Positions 16,000 through 22,662 of a DNA stretch of 64,000 nt are shown in pieces; position 1 is the stretch's first letter, and the number at the start of each line of letters is the position of its first letter. The translations under genes were made by a program, and so were the position numbers. The notes below the pieces were generated by a model. It worked only from the letters and a program-made list of their open reading frames with translations. It had not been told where the DNA came from and ran no database searches. The stretch is taken from assembly GCF_008639165.1 (NCBI RefSeq), contig NZ_CP029197.1:3596001-3660000 (forward strand), given 5' to 3'. The DNA comes from Streptomyces venezuelae ATCC 10712. Lineage in GTDB: Bacteria > Actinomycetota > Actinomycetes > Streptomycetales > Streptomycetaceae.

Positions 16000-16487
16000 C
16001 GATGCTGCGCAAGCCGCTGACAGCGGTCGCGCCCCTCGTTCTCATTTCCCTCCTGGCGGCTGGCTGCACCGACGACGCAAAGCCGTCGGCCACGCCGTCG
16101 GCATCGGCGACGGAGAAGCCGACGGCGACAGAGCCGCCCCAGGGGGAGAACGAGGAAGAGCAGGGAAAGCGCGCGAAGGCCGCGTTGGAGACGGTCTCGC
16201 TGGATGATCCGGAGTTCGTGGAATCCGGACTGGAGCGGGTCCGGGAAGGCGTCCACAACCTCTCCCCGCTCAAGAAGGGCAAGGCATACAAGGTCTCTGT
16301 GGCCTGCGTCGGCACGGGGAACGTGAAGGTCGTCATCGCGGACAAGGCACCGCAGTCCGTCCCCTGCGACGGAGTACCTGCCGCCCAGCGAGTGGAGAAC
16401 GCCCCGGCCGAGTTGCCGATCGACATCACCGCAACGTCCGGTGCCATGGGCATGGTCGCCTGGCAGGTCATCTCGCTGTCCTCCTGA
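15996..16487 (+). CDS. small lipoprotein coupled to the secreted protein
   Basis: A 163-residue predicted lipoprotein. The signal ends in a lipobox (LISLLAAGC, Cys near residue 24), then a Thr/Pro/Ser/Glu-rich linker and a compact domain ending IDITATSGAMGMVAWQVISLSS split over the last two strands. Its ATG overlaps the preceding TGA (ATGA), so translation is coupled and the two products probably work together at the cell surface. No family is recognised. It lies inside the relic element and looks intact, unlike its neighbours there. Confidence 0.78.
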   Translation: MTMLRKPLTAVAPLVLISLLAAGCTDDAKPSATPSASATEKPTATEPPQGENEEEQGKRAKAALETVSLDDPEFVESGLERVREGVHNLSPLKKGKAYKVSVACVGTGNVKVVIADKAPQSVPCDGVPAAQRVENAPAELPIDITATSGAMGMVAWQVISLSS

Positions 16488-16498
16488 GCGACACTTCG

Positions 16499-16542
16499 AT
16501 GGGTCCTGCTTGCCCGCCGTACGGCCGGTGAGCAGAACCCAT
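16499..16542 (+). terminator. terminator of the secreted-protein/lipoprotein operon
   Basis: Stem atgggtcctgct / agcagaacccat (11 Watson-Crick pairs and one G-T) beginning 12 bp after the lipoprotein stop. A second inverted repeat (gaagtgcg / cgcacttc) spans 16594-16637. Confidence 0.55.
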
Positions 16543-16638
16543 CTGTCGTGAAGCAAGCTCGGTTGCGCCTGTCCAGGAGCAGGCACCAGTGAGGAAGTGC
16601 GTTGTCTCCGGGGAAGTCCCAGGAGAGAGCGCACTTCT

Positions 16639-16851
16639 TCACGCCAGGGTGGTCAGGCTGAGGGTGATGGAGCGGGCTTCGGGCGCGAGACCCTCCACGA
16701 CTTCCCGCGCGTAGGCGGTGTCGGGTCGGGCGGCGAGGTCCTGGACTGCCGTCCAGTTCTCAGCGATCAGCTGGAGAGCATGCTGGGACCGGCGGATGGC
16801 GTCCTGCCGGTCTGCGAGGAACTGATCGGCTCGTTGGTGCCAGCGGGCGGC
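16639..16851 (-). pseudogene. C-terminal fragment of an unidentified helical protein
   Basis: About 70 codons on the minus strand (RWHQRADQFLADRQDAI ... AVQDLAARPDTAYAREVVEG ... SLTTLA) ending in a proper stop. The composition is coding-like and helical, but there is no start or N-terminus; upstream the frame becomes the antisense of the ParB-like fragment. Probably a remnant of an element gene. Identity unknown. Confidence 0.45.
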
Positions 16852-16864
16852 GACGATCGTTGGC

Positions 16865-16963
16865 CCAGACCATGAGCCGATCGTCCTCGACCCCGGCGGC
16901 GTCCTCCTCGACGGCCGTAACCGTCTCGCGGCCTGCGAGATCGCCGGCGTCGAGCCCCGCGTC
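16865..16963 (+). pseudogene. ParB-like N-terminal domain fragment
   Basis: On the plus strand the DNA reads PDHEPIVLDPGGVLLDGRNR then LAACEIAGVEPRV. This is the core of a ParB/sulfiredoxin-type nuclease domain (the DGRNRLAA motif). There is no start, stop or C-terminal part. It ends exactly where the minus-strand relaxase fragment begins, marking a rearrangement junction. Confidence 0.7.
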
Positions 16964-17173
16964 GATCTGCCGGCAGGCGTCGCCGACGCGGATGCCGCTG
17001 TCGTGGAGCCTGGGGCGGCGTCCGTCCTCACGGACGGTGGTGGCGAGGATGTGGACGTGGTCATCCGCATGGCGTACGGCGATCCAGCGGCAGCCGAGGT
17101 CGTCGCCGGGCGGGGCTGTGCCCGCGGCCTCGACGATCCGCTGCGCGATGTCGGCCCACTCGGTGTCGCTCAC
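16964..17173 (-). pseudogene. relaxase (MobA/VirD2-type) fragment
   Basis: Minus-strand frame from GTG 17173: VSDTEWADIAQRIVEAAG, then CRWIAVRHADDHVHILATTV and REDGRRPRLHDSG. The HADDHVHI block (17071-17048) is the metal-binding HxxxHxH-type motif of actinomycete mobilisation relaxases. Only about 70 of several hundred residues remain; the sequence breaks off at the ParB-like fragment. It shows that the ancestral element was mobilisable. Confidence 0.75.
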
Positions 17174-17220
17174 GCAAGCACTTCCACGGCATCTCCGTCG
17201 TGCGGCTCGGCATGCCCCGG

Positions 17221-17310
17221 GCATGAAAAAGCCCCAGGTCACGGCGAGTGAGTCCTGGGGCTGATCCGAGCCGCCTTCGGGATTCGAACCCGAGACCTAC
17301 GCATTACGAG
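17221..17310. repeat. right attachment-site repeat (att) at the intact tRNA
   Basis: Partner of the repeat at 14599-14688, exactly 2,622 bp away. Contains the tRNA terminator and tRNA 3' half. Confidence 0.92.
17226..17261 (-). terminator. intrinsic terminator of tRNA-Thr
   Basis: Minus-strand hairpin GCCCCAGG / CCTGGGGC with a 15-nt loop, followed by TTTTT, beginning 8 nt after the tRNA 3' end. Confidence 0.9.
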
Positions 17311-17342
17311 TGCGTTGCTCTGGCCAACTGAGCTAAGGCGGC
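17269..17342 (-). tRNA. tRNA-Thr (anticodon CGT)
   Basis: A 74-nt cloverleaf on the minus strand. The 7-bp acceptor stem is GCCGCCT/AGGCGGC, the D-arm GCTC-AGTTGGCCA-GAGC, the anticodon arm ACGCA-CTCGTAA-TGCGT (anticodon CGT, reading ACG), and the T-arm TCGGG-TTCGAAT-CCCGA. The discriminator is T and CCA is not encoded. Its 3' half is the integration target of the neighbouring element. The mature sequence is intact. Confidence 0.97.
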
Positions 17343-17427
17343 ACACTGTGTTGACCCATGGTGGGTGCAGCAGCGACGCCAAGTCTACACAGTTTCGGGG
17401 GGTGCTCCGACCACCCCCTCGCGGGGC

Positions 17428-18975
17428 CTATGAGCAGCGCTTTCCTTCGGTGGGAGGGGTGCCTTCGAGGAGGTAGGTGTTGATCGCCGTGTCGATGCAG
17501 TCGCTGCCCCGGCCGTACGCCGTGTGGCCGTCGCCCTCGTAGGTGAGGAGCGTTCCGGAGGAGAGCTGCCCGGCCAGGGACTGGGCCCACTTGTACGGGG
17601 TCGCCGGGTCGCGGGTGGTGCCGACGACCAGGATGGGGGCCGCGCCCTCGGCGGTGATGCGGTGGGGGGCGCCGGTGGCCGGGGTCGGCCAGGAGGTGCA
17701 GTTGAGGGCCGCCCAGGCGAGGCCCCTGCCGAAGATCGGGGAGGCCTTCTCGAACGAGGGCACGGCCTTCACGACGTCGGCCGGGCCCGCGTAGGCGGCC
17801 GGCAGGTCCAGGCAGTTCACGGCGGCGTTGGCGAACATCAGGTTGGCGTACGTGCCGTCCGCCTCGCGCTCGTAGTAGCTGTCGGCCAGGGCCAGGAGGC
17901 CCGAGCCCTCCCCGCCGATCGCCCGGGTGAGGGCCTCGCGCAGCTGGGGCCAGGCGCCCTCGTCGTACATCGCGGCGATCACCCCGGTGGTGGCGAGGGA
18001 CTCGCCGAGCGGGCGGCTCTCCCCGGTGGGCACCGGCTCGGCGTCCACGTCGCGGAAGAACTTCTTCAGCGCCTGCCCGGCCGCCTCGACCGACTCGGTG
18101 CCCAGCGGGCAGTCCGGCTTGCGGACGCAGTCCGCGGCGAAGGCGGCGAAGGAGGTCTCGAAGCCGCCGGTCTGGTCGCGGTTGAGGTCGACGGCGGGCA
18201 GCGACGGGTCCATGGCACCGTCGAGGACGAGGCGGCCGACCCGGCCCGGGAACAGCTCGGCGTACGTGGCGCCGAGGAACGTGCCGTACGAGGCCCCCAC
18301 GTAGTGCAGTTTCTCGTCGCCCAGCACCTCCCGCAGGATGTCCATGTCGCGGGCCGTCTCGACCGTCGACACGTGCGGCAGGATCGTCCCCGACTTCTTC
18401 GCGCAACCGGCCGAGAACTCCTTGAAGGCCGCGCTCAGCGCATTGACCTCGGCGGTGTCGTCCGGCGTCTGGTCGACCTGCGTGAACGCGTCCATCTGCG
18501 GCCCCGTCAGACACTCGACGGGCTCGCTCCGGGCGACGCCCCGCGGGTCCACGGCCACCATGTCGTAGCGGGCCCGGACCGGGGCGGGGTAACCGACGCC
18601 CGCGTACCCCTGGAGGTAGCCGACGGCGGAGCCGCCGGGACCGCCAGGGTTGACCAGGAGCGAGCCGAGCCGCTTGCCGGGGCCCGTGGCCCTGACCCGG
18701 GAGACGGCGAGCTCGATCTCCTCCCCGTCCGGCTTCGCGTAGTCCAGCGGTGCCCGCAGCGTGGCGCACTGGAAGCCCGCGACGCCGCAGTCACGCCACT
18801 TCGGCTTCTGCCCGTAGAACTTCTTCAGCGCCTCCGGCGAGGCGGCCGGCGAGGCCACCCCGGCCTGCGTGGTGCGGGACGCCGCCGCGTCGCTTCCGCC
18901 CGAGCAGCCGGAGAGGATCAGCCCGGCGGCCGCGAGGGCCGTGGCGGACGTACGGAGCAAGCGCCTGGAATCCAT
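17428..18975 (-). CDS. secreted tripeptidyl-aminopeptidase-like alpha/beta hydrolase (lipoprotein)
   Basis: A 515-residue S33-type peptidase of the Streptomyces Tap/SlpD/SlpE group. The signal peptide ends in a lipobox (AAAGLILSGCSGG, Cys near residue 24). The alpha/beta hydrolase elements follow: oxyanion segment NPGGPGGSAVG, nucleophile elbow GASYGTFLG, acid in VVGTTRDPATPY and catalytic His in GDGHTAYG. The C-terminal TAP-type domain is complete. The enzyme should remove N-terminal tripeptides from secreted proteins or peptides outside the membrane. TACGCT lies 6 nt before the ATG, so the mRNA may be leaderless. Confidence 0.93.
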   Translation of the reverse strand: MDSRRLLRTSATALAAAGLILSGCSGGSDAAASRTTQAGVASPAASPEALKKFYGQKPKWRDCGVAGFQCATLRAPLDYAKPDGEEIELAVSRVRATGPGKRLGSLLVNPGGPGGSAVGYLQGYAGVGYPAPVRARYDMVAVDPRGVARSEPVECLTGPQMDAFTQVDQTPDDTAEVNALSAAFKEFSAGCAKKSGTILPHVSTVETARDMDILREVLGDEKLHYVGASYGTFLGATYAELFPGRVGRLVLDGAMDPSLPAVDLNRDQTGGFETSFAAFAADCVRKPDCPLGTESVEAAGQALKKFFRDVDAEPVPTGESRPLGESLATTGVIAAMYDEGAWPQLREALTRAIGGEGSGLLALADSYYEREADGTYANLMFANAAVNCLDLPAAYAGPADVVKAVPSFEKASPIFGRGLAWAALNCTSWPTPATGAPHRITAEGAAPILVVGTTRDPATPYKWAQSLAGQLSSGTLLTYEGDGHTAYGRGSDCIDTAINTYLLEGTPPTEGKRCS

Positions 18976-18981
18976 TCCCGG

Positions 18982-18987
18982 AGCGTA
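18982..18987 (-). promoter_or_regulatory. -10 hexamer of a probable leaderless promoter
   Basis: TACGCT on the minus strand, 6 nt upstream of the ATG at 18975, with no ribosome binding site. Confidence 0.45.
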
Positions 18988-19044
18988 TCCGGACGGGTAC
19001 GGACCGTGTCCAATCGTCCCGTCCTCGTCCTCCGCCGCACGGGG

Positions 19045-20247
19045 TCAGTCCCGCAGTGCCATCGTCATCGCCTCCACCGCGAGCAGCGGTGCCACGTTCC
19101 GGTCGAGGGCCTCGCGGCAGGCGAGGACCGCCTCGATGCGTCGGAGGGTGCGCTCCGGGGTCGTCTCCTGGGCGATCCGCTCCAGGGCGTCCCGCACGTC
19201 CGTGTTGGCGAGGGGGCTGCGCGCGCGCAGCTGGAGCGCGAGGACGTCACGGTAGAAGCCGGTGAGGTCGGTGAGCGCCAGGTCCAGGCTGTCGCGCTGC
19301 GTACGCGTTCTGCGGCGCTTCTGCCGGTCCTCCAGCTCCTTCATCGCGCCGGCCGTGCCGCGCGGCATCCGCCCGCCCTGCGAGGCGCCGAGAGCCTGCT
19401 TCAGCTCGTCGGTCTCCTTGACGTCGATCTCCTCCGCGACCTGCTTCGCGTCCTCGGCCGCCGCGTCGACCAGCTCCTGGGCGGCCTTGAGGCCGCCGCC
19501 GACGTCCCCGACCCGCAGCGGCAGCTTCAGGACGACGGCCCGGCGGGCGCGGGCCCGCTCGTCGGTGGCGAGCCGCCGGGCCCGGTCGATGTGGCCCTGG
19601 GTGGCGCGGGCTGCGGCGTGCGCCGCCTCCGGCTCGATGCCGTCCCGCCGTACGAGCACGTCGGCGACGGCCTCCACCGGCGGCGTGCGCAGGGTCAGGT
19701 GCCGGCAGCGGGAGCGGATCGTGGGCAGCACGTCCTCGAGGGAGGGTGCGCAGAGCAGCCAGACCGTGCGCGGGGCGGGCTCCTCGACGGCCTTCAGCAG
19801 GACGTTGCCCGCGCCCTCGGTGAGCCGGTCGGCGTCCTCCAGGACGATGACCTGCCAGCGGCCGCCCGCGGGCGAGAGCTGGGCCCGGCGGACCAGGTCG
19901 CGGGTCTCCTTCACACCGATGGACAGCAGGTCCGTACGGACGATCTCCACGTCCGCGTGGGTGCCGACGAGCGTCGTGTGGCAGCCGTCGCAGAACCCGC
20001 AGCCCGGCGCGCCGCCGAGCGCGCGGTCGGGGCTCACGCACTGCAGCGCGGCGGCGAACGCCCGCGCCGCCGTCGCCCGGCCCGACCCCGGCGGGCCGGT
20101 GAACAGCCAGGCGTGGGTCATCTTCGAGGCCTCGGGATCGGGCTGCCCGGCGGCATGGGCGGTCACGAGCGCGTCGGCGTCGCGCGCGGCGGCGGCGAGC
20201 TGCTCCTCGACCTTCGCCTGTCCGACCAGGTCGTCCCATACGGCCAT
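19045..20247 (-). CDS. holB: DNA polymerase III subunit delta'
   Basis: A 400-residue clamp-loader subunit. The AAA+ domain starts MAVWDDLVGQ.KVEEQL; the P-loop is GPPGSGRATAA (Arg instead of Lys, as expected in the catalytically inactive delta'). A zinc cluster is formed by GCGFCDGC. Downstream are SIGVKETRDLVRRAQLSP, the EDADRL Walker B and RSRCRHL. Residues about 230-300 form a charged insertion (ERARARRAV ... KETDELKQALGASQGGRMPRG). With gamma/tau and delta it loads the beta clamp. A short leader carries GAGGGGC before the ATG, and the promoter looks damage-responsive. Confidence 0.95.
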   Translation of the reverse strand: MAVWDDLVGQAKVEEQLAAAARDADALVTAHAAGQPDPEASKMTHAWLFTGPPGSGRATAARAFAAALQCVSPDRALGGAPGCGFCDGCHTTLVGTHADVEIVRTDLLSIGVKETRDLVRRAQLSPAGGRWQVIVLEDADRLTEGAGNVLLKAVEEPAPRTVWLLCAPSLEDVLPTIRSRCRHLTLRTPPVEAVADVLVRRDGIEPEAAHAAARATQGHIDRARRLATDERARARRAVVLKLPLRVGDVGGGLKAAQELVDAAAEDAKQVAEEIDVKETDELKQALGASQGGRMPRGTAGAMKELEDRQKRRRTRTQRDSLDLALTDLTGFYRDVLALQLRARSPLANTDVRDALERIAQETTPERTLRRIEAVLACREALDRNVAPLLAVEAMTMALRD

Positions 20248-20274
20248 GTCTGCCCCTCCTCAGGTACGTCCTCC

Positions 20275-20296
20275 ATTGTGGGGCAGTCCACTGACA
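20275..20296 (-). promoter_or_regulatory. RecA-NDp/PafBC-like promoter of holB
   Basis: On the minus strand TGTCAGTG (20296-20289), 8 nt, CACAAT (20280-20275); the holB ATG is about 28 nt further down. Same architecture as the promoter of the polymerase-like gene at 9510. Confidence 0.5.
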
Positions 20297-20331
20297 CCAC
20301 CCGCCAGACTTCGGTACGGGGAGGCCGGAGC

Positions 20332-20508
20332 TCAGGCGTCGGTGCGCGCCGGGCGGGTCAGCCACAGGCCGACCGCCGAGCCGAGCAGCACGACGCCCGT
20401 GCCGACGCTCGCGGTGATCTGGGCGGCGCCGGTCAGTCCGGCGAAGGTGTTGACGCAGGCGTTGGCGACGACGCTCGCCGCGAGCAGCAGCCAGAGCACG
20501 AAACGCAT
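20332..20508 (-). CDS. small two-helix membrane protein
   Basis: A 58-residue protein with two predicted membrane helices (MRFVLWLLLAASVVANACV and ASVGTGVVLLGSAVGLWL). The ATG at 20508 has GGAG about 6 nt upstream. It lies between holB and the divergent histidine kinase, so it shares its upstream region with the kinase operator. Function unknown; it could be an accessory of the kinase. Confidence 0.65.
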   Translation of the reverse strand: MRFVLWLLLAASVVANACVNTFAGLTGAAQITASVGTGVVLLGSAVGLWLTRPARTDA

Positions 20509-20609
20509 GGGGATCTCCAAGTGGGAGGAGGGAGGAAGGGGTGGAACCGAACGATTCGATCTTCGTCCGGATCTCGGCCGGGCACAGCGGTGCCCGCCCC
20601 CGGACCGGA

Positions 20610-20627
20610 GGTGGAGCCAGCTCCACC
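20610..20627. promoter_or_regulatory. palindromic operator GGTGGAGC-CA-GCTCCACC (copy 1)
   Basis: A perfect 8+2+8 inverted repeat centred 43 bp before the histidine-kinase ATG. The same arms occur at 26000-26017 before the ABC transporter operon. This is probably the binding site of the response regulator encoded at 21921 (inference). Confidence 0.65.
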
Positions 20628-20649
20628 GCGGCCCTCGGGCCCTCCCGCA

Positions 20650-20655
20650 TAACCT
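20650..20655 (+). promoter_or_regulatory. -10 hexamer of the kinase operon
   Basis: TAACCT, 6 nt before the ATG at 20662; consistent with a leaderless transcript, which would place the palindrome centre near -43. Confidence 0.5.
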
Positions 20656-20661
20656 GTCCGC

Positions 20662-21933
20662 ATGCGCGACGCGATCAAGGGGGCCGGCCGGGCGTCGTTC
20701 CATCTCCTGGGCGGGGCGGCCATCGCCCTCCTCTGTTGTCTGGGCGTGGGCCTCGCCCTCTTCACGGCGGTCCTCGCCGTGACGGTCATCGGCGCGGGCG
20801 TGCTCCCCGAGACCGTGCTGCTGCTGCGCCGCCTCGCCGGCTGGGAGCGGCGTCGGACCGCCGCCCTGACCGGGACGCCGGTTCCGGAGGCGTATCTGCC
20901 GCTTGAAGGGCCTCTCCCCGCGCGCGTACGCACGGCCGTCACCGATCCCGGGACGGCGCGGGACCTGATCTGGGCGGCTGGTCAGCTGCTCTACGGCCTG
21001 GTCCTGTGGTGGGTCTCGCTGCTGCTGTGGGTGCCCGCGCTGCTGGTCGACGGGGTGGTGGCCGGGCTCGCGGGGCGGCGCCCGGTGGCCCTGCCGCTGA
21101 TCGGCGCGCTCGCCGGCCTGGAGGCCGAGTGGTCGCGCGCCCTGCTCACCCCGACCCCGGCGGCCGCGCGGGACGCGGCGCTCGCCGCCCGCGTCGAGCA
21201 GCTGACCGCCACCCGGGCGGGCGCGATCGCCGCGCACGGCGCCGAGCTGCGCCGCATCGAACGCGACCTGCACGACGGGGCGCAGGCCCGCCTCGTGGCA
21301 CTCTCCATGCGGATCGGTCTGGCGAGACGGGTGTACGACTCCGATCCCGCGGCCGCGCGGAAACTCCTGGACGACGCGCAGACCCAGGCCGAGGAGGCGC
21401 TGGCCGAGCTGCGGCACGTGGTCCGGGGCATCCATCCGCCGATCCTCACCGACCGGGGCCTGACCGGAGCCGTACGGGCGCTTGCCGCGAGCAGCGGTCT
21501 GGAGGTGGCGGTCTCCGTGACGGGCCTGGCCGACTCCCCGGCAGTACATCCGGAACAGCCCCCGGCCGGTGACGGCGAGCGGCCGAGCGCCGACCTCCGG
21601 CCCACCACCGAACCCCCCGCCCCGACCGCCGACGCCCCCCGCGCCCCCGCCGCCGTCGAGGCCGCCGCCTACTTCGTCGTCGCCGAGGCCCTCACCAACG
21701 CCGCCAAGCACAGTGGCGCCACCCGCGCCTCCGTCGCCCTCACCCGCGCACCGGCCGCCCTCCGCGTCCGCGTGGCGGACGAGGGGCGCGGCGGGGCGGA
21801 GGCCGGTGAGCGCGGCGGCTCCGGGCTCGTCGGCATGCGCCGCCGGGTCGCCGCGCTCGACGGGACCGTACGACTGACCAGCCCCGAAGGGGGCCCGACC
21901 GTGATCGAAGTGGAGCTTCCGTGCGTGTGGTGA
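20662..21933 (+). CDS. NarL-type sensor histidine kinase
   Basis: A 423-residue membrane kinase. Two hydrophobic hairpins (about residues 10-50 and 100-140) form the sensor part, with a very small loop outside, as in intramembrane-sensing kinases. The HisKA_3 box is RRIERDLHDGAQARL with phosphoacceptor His204. The ATPase domain has an N-box (AEALTNAAKHS), a G-box in VADEGRGG and SGLVGMRRRVAAL. A Pro/Ala/Glu-rich insertion of about 45 residues separates the H-box half from the N-box. It overlaps the response-regulator gene by 13 bp. Envelope sensing and control of the ABC transporter at 22663-25940 are inferred. Confidence 0.93.
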   Translation: MRDAIKGAGRASFHLLGGAAIALLCCLGVGLALFTAVLAVTVIGAGVLPETVLLLRRLAGWERRRTAALTGTPVPEAYLPLEGPLPARVRTAVTDPGTARDLIWAAGQLLYGLVLWWVSLLLWVPALLVDGVVAGLAGRRPVALPLIGALAGLEAEWSRALLTPTPAAARDAALAARVEQLTATRAGAIAAHGAELRRIERDLHDGAQARLVALSMRIGLARRVYDSDPAAARKLLDDAQTQAEEALAELRHVVRGIHPPILTDRGLTGAVRALAASSGLEVAVSVTGLADSPAVHPEQPPAGDGERPSADLRPTTEPPAPTADAPRAPAAVEAAAYFVVAEALTNAAKHSGATRASVALTRAPAALRVRVADEGRGGAEAGERGGSGLVGMRRRVAALDGTVRLTSPEGGPTVIEVELPCVW

Positions 21934-22565
21934 TCGCCGAGGACAACGCCCTCCTGCGGGAGGGCCTGGTGCTGTTGCTGACCACCTCGGGCCACGAGGT
22001 CGCCGGGGTCGCGGCCACCGGCCCCGAGGTCCTGCCGCTGCTCCTGGAACAGCGCCCGGACGTGGCCGTCCTCGACGTACGGATGCCGCCCGGCTTCCGC
22101 GACGAGGGGCTGCGGGCCGCGCTCGCGGCCCGTGAGCGGCTGCCGGACCTGCCGGTCCTCGTGCTGTCCCAGTACGTGGAGGAGACGTACGCGGCCGAGC
22201 TCCTGGGCGGCGGCGCGCGGGGCGTGGGCTATCTCCTGAAGGACCGGGTGGGGCGGGTGGACGAGTTCCTCGACGCCCTGGAACGGGTCGCGGCCGGGGG
22301 TACGGCCCTGGACCCGGAGGTCGTCACCGAGCTGCTCGCCCGGCGCCGCGACGACCCCCTGGACTCCCTGACGCCACGGGAGCGCGAGGTCCTCGAACTG
22401 ATGGCCCAGGGGCACGACAACGGCACGATCGCCCGCTCGATGGTGGTCACCGAGCGGGCCGTGCACAAGCACATCGGGAACGTCTTCCTGAAGCTGGGCC
22501 TGCCGCCGACCGACAGCGGCGGCCACCGCCGGGTCCTCGCCGTGCTCGCGTACCTCAACGCCTGA
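21921..22565 (+). CDS. NarL/LuxR-family response regulator
   Basis: A 214-residue regulator. The receiver domain has the acidic pair (IAEDNALLREGL), phosphoacceptor Asp52 (VAVLDVRMPPG), the switch Ser (VLVLSQYV) and Lys (YLLKDRV). The DNA-binding domain is LTPREREVLELMAQGHDNG to ERAVHKHIGNVFLKLGL. It starts at GTG 21921 inside the kinase gene. It is expected to bind as a dimer to inverted repeats, and the shared palindrome before this operon and the ABC operon is the best candidate. The stop codon lies in the first unit of a tandem repeat. Confidence 0.95.
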   Translation: MRVVIAEDNALLREGLVLLLTTSGHEVAGVAATGPEVLPLLLEQRPDVAVLDVRMPPGFRDEGLRAALAARERLPDLPVLVLSQYVEETYAAELLGGGARGVGYLLKDRVGRVDEFLDALERVAAGGTALDPEVVTELLARRRDDPLDSLTPREREVLELMAQGHDNGTIARSMVVTERAVHKHIGNVFLKLGLPPTDSGGHRRVLAVLAYLNA

Positions 22566-22654
22566 GAGACGAGCCCTCCACGCCTGAGGAGGGCCCTCCA
22601 CGCCTGAGAAGAGCCCTCCACCTCCACGCCTGAGAACGGCCGTCATCGCCTGAG
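22558..22654. repeat. degenerate 19-26-bp tandem repeat over the response-regulator stop
   Basis: ACGCCTGAG (the final Ala codon and TGA of the regulator) recurs at 22580, 22600 and 22626, and as ATCGCCTGAG at 22645. The units are separated by GAGGGCCCTCC-like spacers and fill the gap between the convergent regulator and permease genes. Confidence 0.88.
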
Positions 22655-22662
22655 AAGGGCTC

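Larger units (their letters stand above)
14599..17310. mobile_element. relic integrative element at tRNA-Thr(CGT)
   Basis: A 2.6-kb segment bounded by direct repeats that duplicate the 3' half of tRNA-Thr and its terminator. This is the footprint of site-specific integration at a tRNA 3' end, as in actinomycete integrative and conjugative elements. The right copy belongs to the intact tRNA; the left copy is the displaced 3' half. Between them lie a truncated beta-lactamase-like gene, an intact two-gene secreted cassette, an unidentified C-terminal fragment, a ParB-like fragment and a relaxase fragment. No integrase, excisionase, replication or transfer ATPase gene remains, so it should be immobile by itself. 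Confidence 0.85.

Noticed and set aside
16760..17242. A 160-codon minus-strand ORF as one gene
   Set aside because: Only its middle part (17173-16964) resembles relaxase. The start lies in the att repeat, and the rest is the antisense of the ParB-like fragment.
14599..17310. Insertion sequence or composite transposon
   Set aside because: The flanking repeats are direct, contain tRNA sequence and lack terminal inverted repeats. No transposase is encoded.
17524..20652. A 1,042-codon plus-strand frame opposite the peptidase and holB genes
   Set aside because: Antisense shadow across two genes with full catalytic motifs on the minus strand; no recognisable domain.
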